Shown one piece after another: positions 1 to 8,298 of a stretch of 64,000 bases of DNA (position 1 is the stretch's first letter; each line of letters starts with the position of its first letter). Under the pieces are notes generated by a model. That model saw nothing but the letters and a program-made list of their open reading frames with translations, searched no databases and was not told the origin of the DNA. The position numbers and the translations under genes are program-made. Source of the stretch: CAWJJM01 sp963843275 (GTDB taxonomy: Bacteria; Acidobacteriota; Thermoanaerobaculia; Multivoradales; JBCCEF01); contig CAWJJM010000012.1 of NCBI GenBank assembly GCA_963843275.1, positions 620,001-684,000 of the forward strand, written 5' to 3'.

Positions 1-192
1 GATCAGCGGCTCCTCGGTGCGCAGCGGCAGGCTCTCGGCCTGCGCCCGCGGCAGCGCCACCTGGATCCCCTGGTGGAGCATCGGCGCGGTCACCATGAAG
101 ATGATGAGCAGCACGAGCATCACGTCGACCAGCGGCGTGACGTTGATGTCCGACATCACCGCCTCTTCGGGCTCGCCGATGCGGAAGGCCAT
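1..192 (-). CDS. ExbD/TolR-family energy transducer, partial
   Basis: This is the N-terminal 64 residues of an ExbD/TolR protein, cut by the window edge. Proteins of this family sit in the inner membrane with ExbB/TolQ and couple the proton gradient to TonB- or TolA-type proteins. The start MAFRIGEPEEAV is followed by the family signature MSDINVTPLVDVMLVLLIIF, in which the Asp before the hydrophobic stretch is the proton-carrying residue of the family. The second half of the visible part (LPRAQAESLPLRTEEPLI) enters the periplasm. The gene follows the TolQ/ExbB gene by 30 nt on the same strand, which is the usual pairing. TolR and ExbD cannot be separated without the rest of the protein. Confidence 0.88.
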   Translation of the reverse strand, partial: MAFRIGEPEEAVMSDINVTPLVDVMLVLLIIFMVTAPMLHQGIQVALPRAQAESLPLRTEEPLI

Positions 193-222
193 GGTCGTCG
201 TCTCCGGGCCCCGCTGCGCGGG

Positions 223-990
223 TCAGGTGAAGTTGCGCTCCGACAGGTTGAGCAGCTCGAGGGCGAAGTCCTCCATCCGCCCGCGGAGCCGCCGCACCCG
301 GCTGGCGAAGTAGTTGTACGCGATCAGGGCCGGGATCGCCGCGGCGAGGCCGGCCGCGGTGTTGATCAGCGCCTCGGCGATGCCGGGAGCCACCACGGTG
401 ATCGAGGTCGAGCCGGTGAGCCCGATGTCGCGGAAGGCGACCATGATGCCCCACACCGTGCCGAACAGGCCGATGAAGGGCGAGGCCGCCGCCGTGGTGG
501 CGAGGAACGACGTCCAGCGCCCCAGCTCGGCCGACTCCAGGTGGATCGAGCGCTGCAGGCTGCGCTCCAGCGCGGCGACCGAGCGCAGCCGGTACCCCGC
601 GTCGGCACTCTCCGGCATCCCGCGCTTCATCTGCGCGTCGAGCTCCGCGTAGCCGGTCTGGAAGATGCCCACCATCGGCGAGGCGTGGAGCTTCGAGGCC
701 GCGGCGCTGACCTCGCTGAAGCGCTTGGAGCGATGGAAGTGTTCGAGGAAGCGCCGGGTGTGGACGTCGGCGCGGCGCAGCTGCAGGGCCTTGGCGAAGA
801 TCACCGCCCACGACACCAGGGAGAAGGCCGCCAGCAGCCCGAGCACGAGCTTGGCCATCGGGCCGGTGGAGAGGAAGGTCTCCAGCAGGCCGGGCCCCTG
901 GGCGCCGGGCAGGGTGGGCTGGGCGAGGGATGCGGTGAGAGCGAGGAGCGGCGCGAGGCCGGCGGTCGGGGGGCTGGAGATGATCGTCAC
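223..990 (-). CDS. TolQ/ExbB-family proton channel protein
   Basis: An inner-membrane MotA/TolQ/ExbB protein of about 255 residues, the partner of the ExbD/TolR gene just downstream. A first membrane segment (AKLVLGLLAAFSLVSWAVIF) lies near residue 45. The family core AASPFIGLFGTVWGIMVAF and the last segment (GLAAAIPALIAYN) lie in the C-terminal half. The long cytoplasmic region between segments one and two is present. I chose the GTG at 990 because GGAGGA lies 10 nt upstream; the open frame extends to 1047 without a ribosome site. A TAGTTT hexamer at 1046-1051 could be the -10 element. No tolA, tonB or pal lies within the window. The C-terminal neighbours that would decide Tol versus Exb lie outside it. 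Confidence 0.87.
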   Translation of the reverse strand: MTIISSPPTAGLAPLLALTASLAQPTLPGAQGPGLLETFLSTGPMAKLVLGLLAAFSLVSWAVIFAKALQLRRADVHTRRFLEHFHRSKRFSEVSAAASKLHASPMVGIFQTGYAELDAQMKRGMPESADAGYRLRSVAALERSLQRSIHLESAELGRWTSFLATTAAASPFIGLFGTVWGIMVAFRDIGLTGSTSITVVAPGIAEALINTAAGLAAAIPALIAYNYFASRVRRLRGRMEDFALELLNLSERNFT

Positions 991-1148
991 CCTGTGCGAG
1001 TCCTCCGCGGTCGTCGGATCGCCGGCGCCGGGTGGCCGGCGCCACAAACTAGCACGTCGTGGAGGCGTCGCGCCGGGCGGGACCGCGGTCCGTCCGACCT
1101 CTACGAATGCTAGGCTCTCGCGGTCGTATTCCCCTCTCCGCCGTCGCC

Positions 1149-1874
1149 ATGAGCCGCCCGCCCGCCGCTGCCGCCGACCCTGGCCGGACGCTGATCACCG
1201 GCGCCACCGGCGCCCTGGGCCGGGCCGTCGTGGCGCGCTTCGTGGCGGCCGGCGCGCCGGTGCTGGCGGCGGCCCGCGACCGCGGCGCGCTCGCCGCGCT
1301 GGCGGCCGCCGCGCCGCCCGGCGCGGTCGCCGTGCGGGCGGCCGATCTCACCGACGCGGCGGCGGTGGCGGAGCTCTTCGACCTCGCCGGCGGCGCCGAC
1401 GGCGCGCCGCCCGCGGTGGCCCACCTGGCCGGCGGCTTCCGCTTCGCGCGGCTGGCCGACACCGCCGACGCCGACTGGCGCTTCCTGGTGGGCGTCAACC
1501 TCGAGACCACCTTCGTCGTCCTCCGCGAGTGCTGCCGCCGCTTCGCCGCGGCGCGCGGCGGCGCCCTGGTGGCGGTGGCGTCACCGGCGGCGCTGGCGGG
1601 CGAGGCGGGGGTGGGCGGGTACGCCGCGACCAAGGCGGCGGTGCTGCGGCTGGTCGAGTCGGCGGCGCGCGAGCTCGCCCCCCACGGCGCTCGCGCCAAC
1701 GCGGTCCTCCCTGGTACCATGGACACCCCGGCCAACCGCGCCGCGATGCCCGCCGCGGATCCGGCGGGCTGGGTCTCCACCGACGCCGTCGCCGAGGTGA
1801 TCCACTACCTGACGACGCCCGCCGCGGCGGCGGTCAACGGCGCGGCGGTGCGGGTGCCCGGGCCGGCGCTCTGA
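1149..1874 (+). CDS. Short-chain dehydrogenase/reductase (SDR)
   Basis: A classical SDR of 241 residues, an NAD(P)-dependent oxidoreductase of unknown substrate. The N-terminal Rossmann motif is TGATGALG, near residue 17. The catalytic tetrad is represented by a Ser in VAVASPAAL and by YAATK (Tyr and Lys). The usual NNAG is replaced by AHLAGG. The C-terminal NAVLPGTMDTPANR is typical of the family. I used the ATG giving MSRPPAAAADPG; an upstream in-frame ATG at 1059 would add an unlikely arginine-rich extension. A TAGGCT hexamer at 1111-1116 is a possible -10 element. The gene is divergent from the TolQ gene and precedes etfBA by 64 nt, so it may share their transcript. Confidence 0.85.
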   Translation: MSRPPAAAADPGRTLITGATGALGRAVVARFVAAGAPVLAAARDRGALAALAAAAPPGAVAVRAADLTDAAAVAELFDLAGGADGAPPAVAHLAGGFRFARLADTADADWRFLVGVNLETTFVVLRECCRRFAAARGGALVAVASPAALAGEAGVGGYAATKAAVLRLVESAARELAPHGARANAVLPGTMDTPANRAAMPAADPAGWVSTDAVAEVIHYLTTPAAAAVNGAAVRVPGPAL

Positions 1875-1938
1875 GCGCCTCGCGGCGCCGCCGGTGCCAC
1901 TCGAACACGCGAATCCAGCGAGGAGGAGAGTGCTTTCC

Positions 1939-2733
1939 ATGCGAATCGCCGTCTGCATCAAACAGGTGCCCGACACCGAGTCCCGCCTGCGGGTGGGGCG
2001 GGACGGGCGCTGGATCGACGAAGAGGACCTGAAGTTCCGCATCAACGAGAGCGACGAGTACGCGCTCGAGGAGGCGTTGCGGATCGCCGAGGCCACCGGC
2101 GGGGAGGTCGTGGTCGTCTCGCTGGGCCCGCAGCGGGTCCAGGAAGCGCTGCGCAAGGCCCTCGCCCTCGGCGCCGCCCGCGCCGTCCACCTGGTCGACG
2201 ACGCCTTCGCCGGCGGCGACGCGACCAGCACCGGCCGCGCGCTGGCGGCGGCGCTGCGCCGCGAGGACGTCGGGCTGGTGCTCACCGGGTCGCAGTCGGA
2301 CGACCTCGGCTACGGCGCGACGGGCTCGGTGATCGCCGGCGAGCTCGGGCTGCCCCACGCCTGGCTGGTGATGGGCGTCGAGGTCGAGGACGGCGGCGCC
2401 ACGGCGAAGGTGACCCGCGAGATGGAGAGCGGCAAGAACGAGATCTTCCGCCTGCGGCTGCCGGCGGTGCTCGAGGTGCAGGCCGGCATCAACCACCCGC
2501 GCTACGCCTCGCTCAAGGGGATCATGGCCGCGAAGCGCAAGCCGCTCGACACGGTCGCCGCCGCCGACCTCGGTCTCGACGCCGGCTCGGTGGGGGCCGC
2601 CGGCGCGCGGCTCGAGATCCTCTCGGTGGCCTTCCCCGACAGCGGCGAGGGCGCGCAGATGATCGCCGGCGACGCCGCCACCGCGGCGAAGACCCTGGTC
2701 GAGAAGCTCCAGAAGGAAGCGAGGGTGCTGTGA
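1939..2733 (+). CDS. etfB: Electron transfer flavoprotein, beta subunit
   Basis: The beta subunit of ETF, a soluble FAD/AMP heterodimer that takes electrons from acyl-CoA and other dehydrogenases. The 264-residue protein starts MRIAVCIKQVPDTE, the family hallmark, and carries GSQSDDLGYGATG and MESGKNEIFRLRLPAVLEV, which match the signature of ETF-beta. AGGAGG at 1921-1926 supports this ATG over an in-frame start further upstream (1894). The gene overlaps etfA by one base (TGATG), so the two subunits are probably translated together. Candidate partners in the window are the acyl-CoA dehydrogenase at 9648 and the fatty-acid genes at 39-43 kb. Confidence 0.96.
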   Translation: MRIAVCIKQVPDTESRLRVGRDGRWIDEEDLKFRINESDEYALEEALRIAEATGGEVVVVSLGPQRVQEALRKALALGAARAVHLVDDAFAGGDATSTGRALAAALRREDVGLVLTGSQSDDLGYGATGSVIAGELGLPHAWLVMGVEVEDGGATAKVTREMESGKNEIFRLRLPAVLEVQAGINHPRYASLKGIMAAKRKPLDTVAAADLGLDAGSVGAAGARLEILSVAFPDSGEGAQMIAGDAATAAKTLVEKLQKEARVL

Positions 2734-3716
2734 TGAGCAAGATCTGGATCGTCCTGCAGCAGCGCGAAGGCAAGGTCTCCCGCCTCTCCTGGGAAGCCAT
2801 CGCGGCCGGCCAGCGGCTCGCCGCCGCCACCGGCGGCAGCGCCGAGGCCGTGGTGCTCGGCTCCGGCGTCGGGTCGCTGGCGGAAGAGGTGGCGGGGGCC
2901 GAGCTCGCGGCGGTGCACGTCGCCGACCACCCCGCGCTCGCGGACTACACGCCCGGCGCCTACGTCGGCGCCCTCGCCCCGGCCGTCGCGGCCGCGGCGC
3001 CCGACTGGGTGCTCTTCCCCCACACCTACCAGACCGTCGACTACTTCGCGCGCCTGGCCCAGGAGACCGGCGCCGGCCTGCTCCCCGAGGTGACCGGCTT
3101 CGAGGAGGGCGCCGACGGGCTGGTCTGGCGCCGGCCGATCCTCGGCGGCAAGCTCGACGCCCGAGTCCGCGTCCGCGGCGCGGGGACGGTGCTGGTGTCG
3201 GTGCAGTCGGGCGCCTTCCCGGCCGACGAGGTGCGGCGCGGCGGCGACACCGCGCTGCGGCCGCTCGCCCTGGACGACGCGCGGGTGGTGGCCGACCGCG
3301 AGATCCTCGGGGTCGAGGAGGTGGCCGGCGAGCAGGTGGACCTCAGCCGCGCCGACGTCATCGTCGCCGTCGGCCGCGGGGTGGGCGGCGAGGACAAGAT
3401 GGGGGTGGTGCGCGACCTCGCCGCGGCGCTGGGCGCCGAGCTGGCCGCCAGCCGGCCGGTGGTCGACAACGGCTGGCTGCCGCGCGACCGCCAGATCGGC
3501 TCGTCGGGGCAGACGGTGGCGCCGAAGCTCTACGTCGCCGCCGGCATCTCCGGGGCCATCCAGCACGTCGTCGGGATGAAGAGCTCCGGCACCGTGGTGG
3601 CGATCAACAAGGATCCCGGCGCCCCGATCTTCAACGTCGCCCACTACGGGATCGTCGGCGACCTGCACGAGGTGCTGCCGGCGCTGACCGAGGCCGTCAA
3701 GGCGGCGCGCGGGTGA
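2733..3716 (+). CDS. etfA: Electron transfer flavoprotein, alpha subunit
   Basis: The FAD-binding alpha subunit of ETF, 327 residues. The C-terminal FAD site is intact: SRPVVDNGWLPRDRQIGSSG followed by VAAGISGAIQH and GTVVAINKDPGAPIFNVAHYG. The N-terminal half is the usual adenine-nucleotide alpha hydrolase-like fold. The ATG at 2733 shares its A with the stop codon of etfB; a GTG directly before it is less likely. It ends 111 nt before lemA. There is no fused ferredoxin domain and no fixABCX neighbour, so a respiratory dehydrogenase role is more likely than electron bifurcation, although that is inference. Confidence 0.96.
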   Translation: MSKIWIVLQQREGKVSRLSWEAIAAGQRLAAATGGSAEAVVLGSGVGSLAEEVAGAELAAVHVADHPALADYTPGAYVGALAPAVAAAAPDWVLFPHTYQTVDYFARLAQETGAGLLPEVTGFEEGADGLVWRRPILGGKLDARVRVRGAGTVLVSVQSGAFPADEVRRGGDTALRPLALDDARVVADREILGVEEVAGEQVDLSRADVIVAVGRGVGGEDKMGVVRDLAAALGAELAASRPVVDNGWLPRDRQIGSSGQTVAPKLYVAAGISGAIQHVVGMKSSGTVVAINKDPGAPIFNVAHYGIVGDLHEVLPALTEAVKAARG

Positions 3717-3827
3717 TCCGGTGCGGCCGCGGAACGGGGGAGCGGCCGGGGGCGTAGGGACGGGTGGGTCGCGGGTTGCCGTAGGATGGGCGCCACACAT
3801 GGATCGTTCGAGGGGCGGAGGGTCGCG

Positions 3828-4454
3828 ATGAGCAAGACATGGGTCGTGGGCTGCGCGGTGGTGGTGGCGATCGTGCTCCTGGTCGGCGTGGTGCTGGGGG
3901 TGGCGGTGGTGGGGACCTACAACCGCCTGGTCTCCCAGCAGCAGACCGTCGAGGCGCAATGGGCGCAGGTCGAGAACGTCTACCAGCGGCGGGCGGACCT
4001 GGTGCCGAACCTGGTGTCGACGGTGCGCGGCGCCGCCAACTTCGAGCGCCAGACCCTCGACGAGGTGGTCGAGGCGCGGGCGAAGGTCGGCCAGCTCAAC
4101 GTCTCCCCGGAGATCCTCAGCGACCCGCAGGCCTTCCGCCGCTTCGAGCAGGCCCAGGACTCGCTGTCGTCCGCCCTGTCGCGGCTGATGGTGGTCGTCG
4201 AGCGCTACCCGCAGCTGCAGGCGGTGGCGGCCTTCCGCGACCTGATGGTGCAGCTCGAGGGCACCGAGAACCGGATCGCGGTCGAGCGGCGCCGGTTCAA
4301 CGTGGACGCGCGGGACTTCAACGCGGCGGTGCGCCGCGTGCCGGCGGTGTGGTTGATCTCGCTGCTGGGGTGGGACTTCCCGCCCAAGGAGTACTTCAAG
4401 AGCCAGCCGGGCGCGGAGCAGGCGCCCACCGTCGACTTCGGCGCCCCGCAGTAG
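3828..4454 (+). CDS. LemA family protein
   Basis: A LemA-type membrane protein of 208 residues. It has one N-terminal membrane segment (residues about 5-30, VVGCAVVVAIVLLVGVVLGV) and then the family core: YNRLVSQQQTVEAQWAQVEN, RRADLVPNLVSTVRG and the C-terminal WDFPPKEYFK. The domain is a helical bundle whose biochemical role is not settled. The start follows a GGAG motif about 8 nt upstream; ATGs at 3786 and 3799 are in other or less likely contexts. A TAGGAT at 3782-3787 is a candidate -10. It sits 84 nt before a set of three transport adaptors, which is unusual company for lemA, more often found with TPM-domain (YgcG-like) proteins or a peptidase. Confidence 0.9.
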   Translation: MSKTWVVGCAVVVAIVLLVGVVLGVAVVGTYNRLVSQQQTVEAQWAQVENVYQRRADLVPNLVSTVRGAANFERQTLDEVVEARAKVGQLNVSPEILSDPQAFRRFEQAQDSLSSALSRLMVVVERYPQLQAVAAFRDLMVQLEGTENRIAVERRRFNVDARDFNAAVRRVPAVWLISLLGWDFPPKEYFKSQPGAEQAPTVDFGAPQ

Positions 4455-4538
4455 CGCGGCGCGCCCGCCGCCCGCCGGCCACGGCCGGCGGGTCGCGGCC
4501 CGACGTTTCCGTCGTTGCATTCGTACGAACACCCGAGC

Positions 4539-5780
4539 ATGCCGTTCGTCTCCGTCCCCCGCCGCCTGGCCGGCCTGGCGCTCGCCGCGCTGGCGGCCGC
4601 CGGCTGCGCGGGGGCGGGGGCCGAGGTGCCCGCCGCGGCGCCGGCCGCCGGGCCGCCGGTGGTCCGCCGCGGCGACCTCACCCGCCGCGTGCTGCTGACC
4701 GGTGAGCTGCGCGCCGCCCGGGCCCGCGACCTGGTGGTGCCCCGGGCGCCGACCTGGCGGGTGCAGATCCGCTGGCTGGAGGAGGACGGGGCCGAGGTCG
4801 CGGCCGGGCAGAAGGTGGTCGAGTTCGACTCCAGCGAGTTCACCAGCGATCTCGAGGAGAAGCGCCTGGCACTGGGGGAGAAGGAGAACGAGCTCGCCCG
4901 CAGCCGCGCCCGCGGCGAGATCGACGAAGCGGAGAAGGCCTTCGCCCTCGAGGGGAAGCGGACGGCGCTGGAGAAGGCCGAGAGCCGCGCCGACGTTCCG
5001 GAGGAGCTGTTGTCGGCACGCGAGCTCCAGGACCGGCGGCTCGAGCTGGAGCGGGCCCGCATCGAGCTCGACAAGGCCGCCGAGGCGCTGGAGGCCGCCC
5101 GCGCCGCCCACGCGGCCGAGCGCGACATCCAGCGGATCGCCGTCGACGGAGCCCGGCGCGAGATCGCCGTCGCCGAGCGGGCGCTGGCCGAGCTGACCCT
5201 CACCGCGCCCGAGAGCGGCATCTTCGTCGTCGAGTCCTCTCCGTGGGAGAGCGCGCGCAAGCTCCAGGAGGGCGACATGGTCTTCATCGGGATGACGGTG
5301 GGGCGCCTGCCCGAGCTCGCCTCGATGCAGGTCGAGGCGGTGCTGTGGGACGTCGACGAGGGCCGGGTCGGGCCCGGGATGCAGGCCACCTGCACCCTCG
5401 ACGCCTACCCCGACCGCGCCTACCCGTGCCACCTGGTGCGGGTCGCCCCGGTGGCGCGCGAGGACGAGTGGTCGCGGCAGCTGCGCTACTTCGCCGTCGA
5501 CGTGGCCCTCGACGAGCACGACCCCGCACGGATGCGCCCCGGGATGTCGGTCAAGGTGGAGGTGACCACCGACCACCTCGCCGACGCGCTGCTGGTTCCG
5601 CGGGTGGCGCTCGACCGCGAGGCCCGCCCGCCGCGCGCCCGGCGGGCGGACGGGGGCTGGAGCGAGGTGGCCCTCGGGCCGTGCGACACACAGGAGTGCG
5701 TGGTGGTGTCCGGCCTGGGCGAGGGGGAGCGGTTGGCGCCGGCGGTCCCGGCGGCCGCGCCCGGGGAGGCGGGGCGGTGA
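4539..5780 (+). CDS. Membrane-fusion (HlyD/MacA-type) adaptor lipoprotein 1
   Basis: A periplasmic adaptor of 413 residues, the first of three in tandem. It starts with a lipoprotein signal (lipobox LAAAGC, Cys near residue 22), so it is probably anchored by lipid rather than by a membrane helix. A first beta-barrel/lipoyl half (WRVQIRWLEEDGAEVAAGQ) is followed by about 150 residues of strongly charged coiled-coil (residues about 100-210). The returning lipoyl half and barrel (MQVEAVLWDVDEGRVGPGMQ; RMRPGMSVKVEV) come next. ATG 4539 was preferred to a TTG at 4515. It overlaps the next gene by 4 nt (GTGA). It contains two late Cys residues (GPCDTQECVVV) not seen in its paralogues. Confidence 0.82.
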   Translation: MPFVSVPRRLAGLALAALAAAGCAGAGAEVPAAAPAAGPPVVRRGDLTRRVLLTGELRAARARDLVVPRAPTWRVQIRWLEEDGAEVAAGQKVVEFDSSEFTSDLEEKRLALGEKENELARSRARGEIDEAEKAFALEGKRTALEKAESRADVPEELLSARELQDRRLELERARIELDKAAEALEAARAAHAAERDIQRIAVDGARREIAVAERALAELTLTAPESGIFVVESSPWESARKLQEGDMVFIGMTVGRLPELASMQVEAVLWDVDEGRVGPGMQATCTLDAYPDRAYPCHLVRVAPVAREDEWSRQLRYFAVDVALDEHDPARMRPGMSVKVEVTTDHLADALLVPRVALDREARPPRARRADGGWSEVALGPCDTQECVVVSGLGEGERLAPAVPAAAPGEAGR

Positions 5781-7018
5781 GCCGGCGACGCGCCCTGCTG
5801 CGCGGCGCCGTGGCGGCCCTCGGCGCCGTGGCGCTGGCGGCGCTGTGGCTGCTGGCGGGAAGCCCCACCTTCGGCCTCGGCCCCGCCCCCGGCGCGGGCG
5901 ACCTGCGGATCGAGCGGGGCGACCTGGTGGTCGCCGTGGAGGTGGCGGGGACGCTGCGCTCGACCGGCTCGCAGCTTCTCGGGCCACCGCAGATCCCGAT
6001 GATGTGGAACTACAAGATCGCCTTCCTGGCTCCGGAGGGGACCGAGGTGGCGGCGGGAACGCCGGTGCTGCGTTTCGACACCTCCGACCTCGAGCGGCGG
6101 CTGCTCGAGAAGGTCGCCGAACGGGACCAGGCCGAGACCGAGGTCGAGAAGCGGCGCATCGAGCTCGAGGCGACCCTGCGCGACGCCGAGCTGCAGCTCG
6201 CCGAAGCGCGCGCCCGCCTGCGCCGGGCCCGGCTCGAGACCGACGTGCCGGAGGGGTTGACCGCCGCCAAGGAGCTGCTGGAGTCCCGGCTCGACCGCCG
6301 TCTCGCCGAGCGCGAGGTGGCGTCGCTGACGGCCCGGCTCGAGCTCGAGGAGCGCGCCGGCCGTTCCGAGGTCGCGGCGCTCGTCGAGAAGCGCGACCGC
6401 GCCGCGGCCCGGGTGGCGGAGATCCAGCAGCAGATCCAGCGCATGACGGTCGCCGCGCCGCGCCCCGGGACGGTGATCTACGTCGGCGACTGGCAGGGCG
6501 AGAAGGCGAAGGTCGGCGATCAGGTGTGGCAGGGGCGCAAGATCCTCGAGATCCCGGACCTGGCGTCGATGGAGGCCGAGGGGCGGGTGGACGAGGCCGA
6601 CGCCGGCCGGTTGGCGGCGGGCCAGCCGGTGACGCTGCGCCTCGACGCCCACCCCCAGGTCGAGTACCGCGGCACGGTGGAGGAGATCGAAAAGACGGTG
6701 AAGCGCCGGGAGCAGGGGCCGCCGATCAAGGAGGTCTCGCTGGTCATCGCCCTCGAGTCCACCGACACCGCGCGCATGCGGCCGGGGATGCGGTTCCAGG
6801 GCGAGGTGGAGGTCGAGCGGGCGCGCGACGTGGTGCTGGCGCCCGCCGACGCCGTCCGCTCCACCGCGGCGGGCCCGCGCGCCTGGCGGCGCTCGCCGTG
6901 GGGCGCCGAGCCGGTGTCCCTCGAGGTCGGCCGCCGCAACGAGCGCTTCGTCGAAGTCGTCGCGGGGCTGTCCGAGGGCGACCGCCTGGTCCCTCCGCCG
7001 CGGGAGGAGGCGCCATGA
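5777..7018 (+). CDS. Membrane-fusion adaptor 2
   Basis: The second adaptor, 413 residues, starting at a GTG that overlaps the preceding stop. It has an uncleaved-looking N-terminal membrane segment (AAWLAAL-rich, residues 8-28) instead of a lipobox. The hairpin coiled-coil (residues about 105-215) is flanked by lipoyl halves. The second half reads APRPGTVIYVGDWQGEKAKV and ends with EIPDLASMEAEGRVDEADAG, then RMRPGMRFQGEVEVE. The long open frame extending back to 5243 is an out-of-frame overlap with the first adaptor and not part of this protein. The close similarity of EIPDL and RMRPGM to its neighbours marks the three genes as ancient tandem paralogues rather than recent copies. Confidence 0.84.
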   Translation: MSRRRALLRGAVAALGAVALAALWLLAGSPTFGLGPAPGAGDLRIERGDLVVAVEVAGTLRSTGSQLLGPPQIPMMWNYKIAFLAPEGTEVAAGTPVLRFDTSDLERRLLEKVAERDQAETEVEKRRIELEATLRDAELQLAEARARLRRARLETDVPEGLTAAKELLESRLDRRLAEREVASLTARLELEERAGRSEVAALVEKRDRAAARVAEIQQQIQRMTVAAPRPGTVIYVGDWQGEKAKVGDQVWQGRKILEIPDLASMEAEGRVDEADAGRLAAGQPVTLRLDAHPQVEYRGTVEEIEKTVKRREQGPPIKEVSLVIALESTDTARMRPGMRFQGEVEVERARDVVLAPADAVRSTAAGPRAWRRSPWGAEPVSLEVGRRNERFVEVVAGLSEGDRLVPPPREEAP

Positions 7019-8298
7019 GGGCGCGCGGCGGCTGGGGACTGGCCGCGGTCGGGGTGGCCCTGGCGGTCGGGGTGGCGCTGCCCCGGGGCGGGGGGGACGG
7101 CGCCGCCGCCGTCCCGACCACCCGGGTCGAGCCGCAGCGCTTCGTGCGCCGCGTCGCGGCCGAGGGCACGCTGGAGGCGGTGGAATCGACGCCGATCTCG
7201 CTGCCGCCGACGGTGCGCCAGCCGATGCGGGTCGCCTGGATGGCGCCGGACGGCAGCCGCGTCCACACCGGAGATCCGCTGATCCGTTTCGACCCGACGG
7301 AGATGGAGAAGGAGCTGGTCGACGCCCGCGATGCGCGCCGCACCGCCGACCTGAAGCTCGAGCGCGCCGCGGCCGAGCGCGAGAGCGCGCTGTCCGGCCT
7401 CGACCGGGACGCCCGTCTGGCCCGCCTCGAGCTCGACGACGCCCGCCACTACCAGAAGAAGGACGAGCTGATCTTCTCCCGGCACGAGATCGTCAGCTCG
7501 CAGATCGACGAGGAGCTCGCCGGCGAGCGGCTGGACCACGCCCGCGGGGCGCGCCACAGCCGCGAGCGCGTCGCCGCGGCGGAGGCCGACCTGCTCGCCA
7601 TCGAGAGGCGCCGGGCGGACCAGAAGATCGGCCAGGCCCGCGAGGGTCTCGAGGCGCTGGAGATCACCGCCCCGCACGACGGCCTGATCCTGTTCCAGCG
7701 CGACTGGCGGGGCGAGCTGCGCGTGGGCGACACCGTCTTCCGCGGCCAGACGCTCGGCGAGATCCCCGACCTCGGAACGATGCAGGCGGAGGTCTACGTG
7801 CTGGAGGCCGACGCCGGCGGCCTGGCGGTGGGGCAGCCGGCGCGGGTGGTGGTCGAGGCGCACCCGGAGACCCGGTACGGGGCGCGGGTGGCGCGGGTCG
7901 ACGCGCTCGCCAAGCCGCGGCTGCGCGGTTCCCCGGTCCAGTACTTCGCCGTCACCCTCGAGCTCGGGCGCACCGTGCCGGAGGTGATGAAGCCGGGCCA
8001 GCGCGTGCGGGCGTCGATCGAGCTCGGCGACCTCCGCGACGTCCTGGTGGTGCCGCGGCAGGCCGTGGTGCAGCAGGAGGGGACGCCGCACGTCTACCGG
8101 AGCGCCGCCGGCGGCGGCTTCGAGCCGGTCGAGGTGGTGCTCGGCCCCGCGGCGATGGGCCGGGTGGTGGTCGAGCGCGGACTGGCGGCCGGCGACGTGG
8201 TGGCGCTGGTCGATCCGCGCCGCGCCGCCGCGCCGGAGGAGGAGGGCGGCGACGGCGGGGGCCTGGAGATGCCGTCCCCCGCGGGGGGCGGGCGGTGA
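7015..8298 (+). CDS. Membrane-fusion adaptor 3
   Basis: The third adaptor, 427 residues, beginning with an ATG that overlaps the previous gene by 4 nt. A membrane segment spans residues about 7-24. Residues 95-210 are coiled-coil. The lipoyl half is APHDGLILFQRDWRGELRVG, followed by EIPDLGTMQAEVYVLEADAG and VMKPGQRVRASIEL. The C-terminus carries a Glu/Gly-rich tail (PEEEGGDGGG). It overlaps the permease gene by 4 nt, so adaptor 3 is the most likely direct partner of that permease. The role of adaptors 1 and 2 is unclear; they could form a mixed hexameric tube, as MacA-type adaptors are hexameric. Confidence 0.84.
   Translation: MRARGGWGLAAVGVALAVGVALPRGGGDGAAAVPTTRVEPQRFVRRVAAEGTLEAVESTPISLPPTVRQPMRVAWMAPDGSRVHTGDPLIRFDPTEMEKELVDARDARRTADLKLERAAAERESALSGLDRDARLARLELDDARHYQKKDELIFSRHEIVSSQIDEELAGERLDHARGARHSRERVAAAEADLLAIERRRADQKIGQAREGLEALEITAPHDGLILFQRDWRGELRVGDTVFRGQTLGEIPDLGTMQAEVYVLEADAGGLAVGQPARVVVEAHPETRYGARVARVDALAKPRLRGSPVQYFAVTLELGRTVPEVMKPGQRVRASIELGDLRDVLVVPRQAVVQQEGTPHVYRSAAGGGFEPVEVVLGPAAMGRVVVERGLAAGDVVALVDPRRAAAPEEEGGDGGGLEMPSPAGGGR

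Noticed and set aside
5243..5776. An N-terminal extension of adaptor 2 back to 5243
   Set aside because: It lies out of frame within adaptor 1, has no domain sense, and the GTG at 5777 gives a protein of the same length as its paralogue.
2502..5987. A minus-strand open frame of 1161 codons opposite etfBA, lemA and adaptor 1
   Set aside because: It covers four genes with clear family motifs on the other strand and has a His/Pro/Arg-rich composition with no domain.
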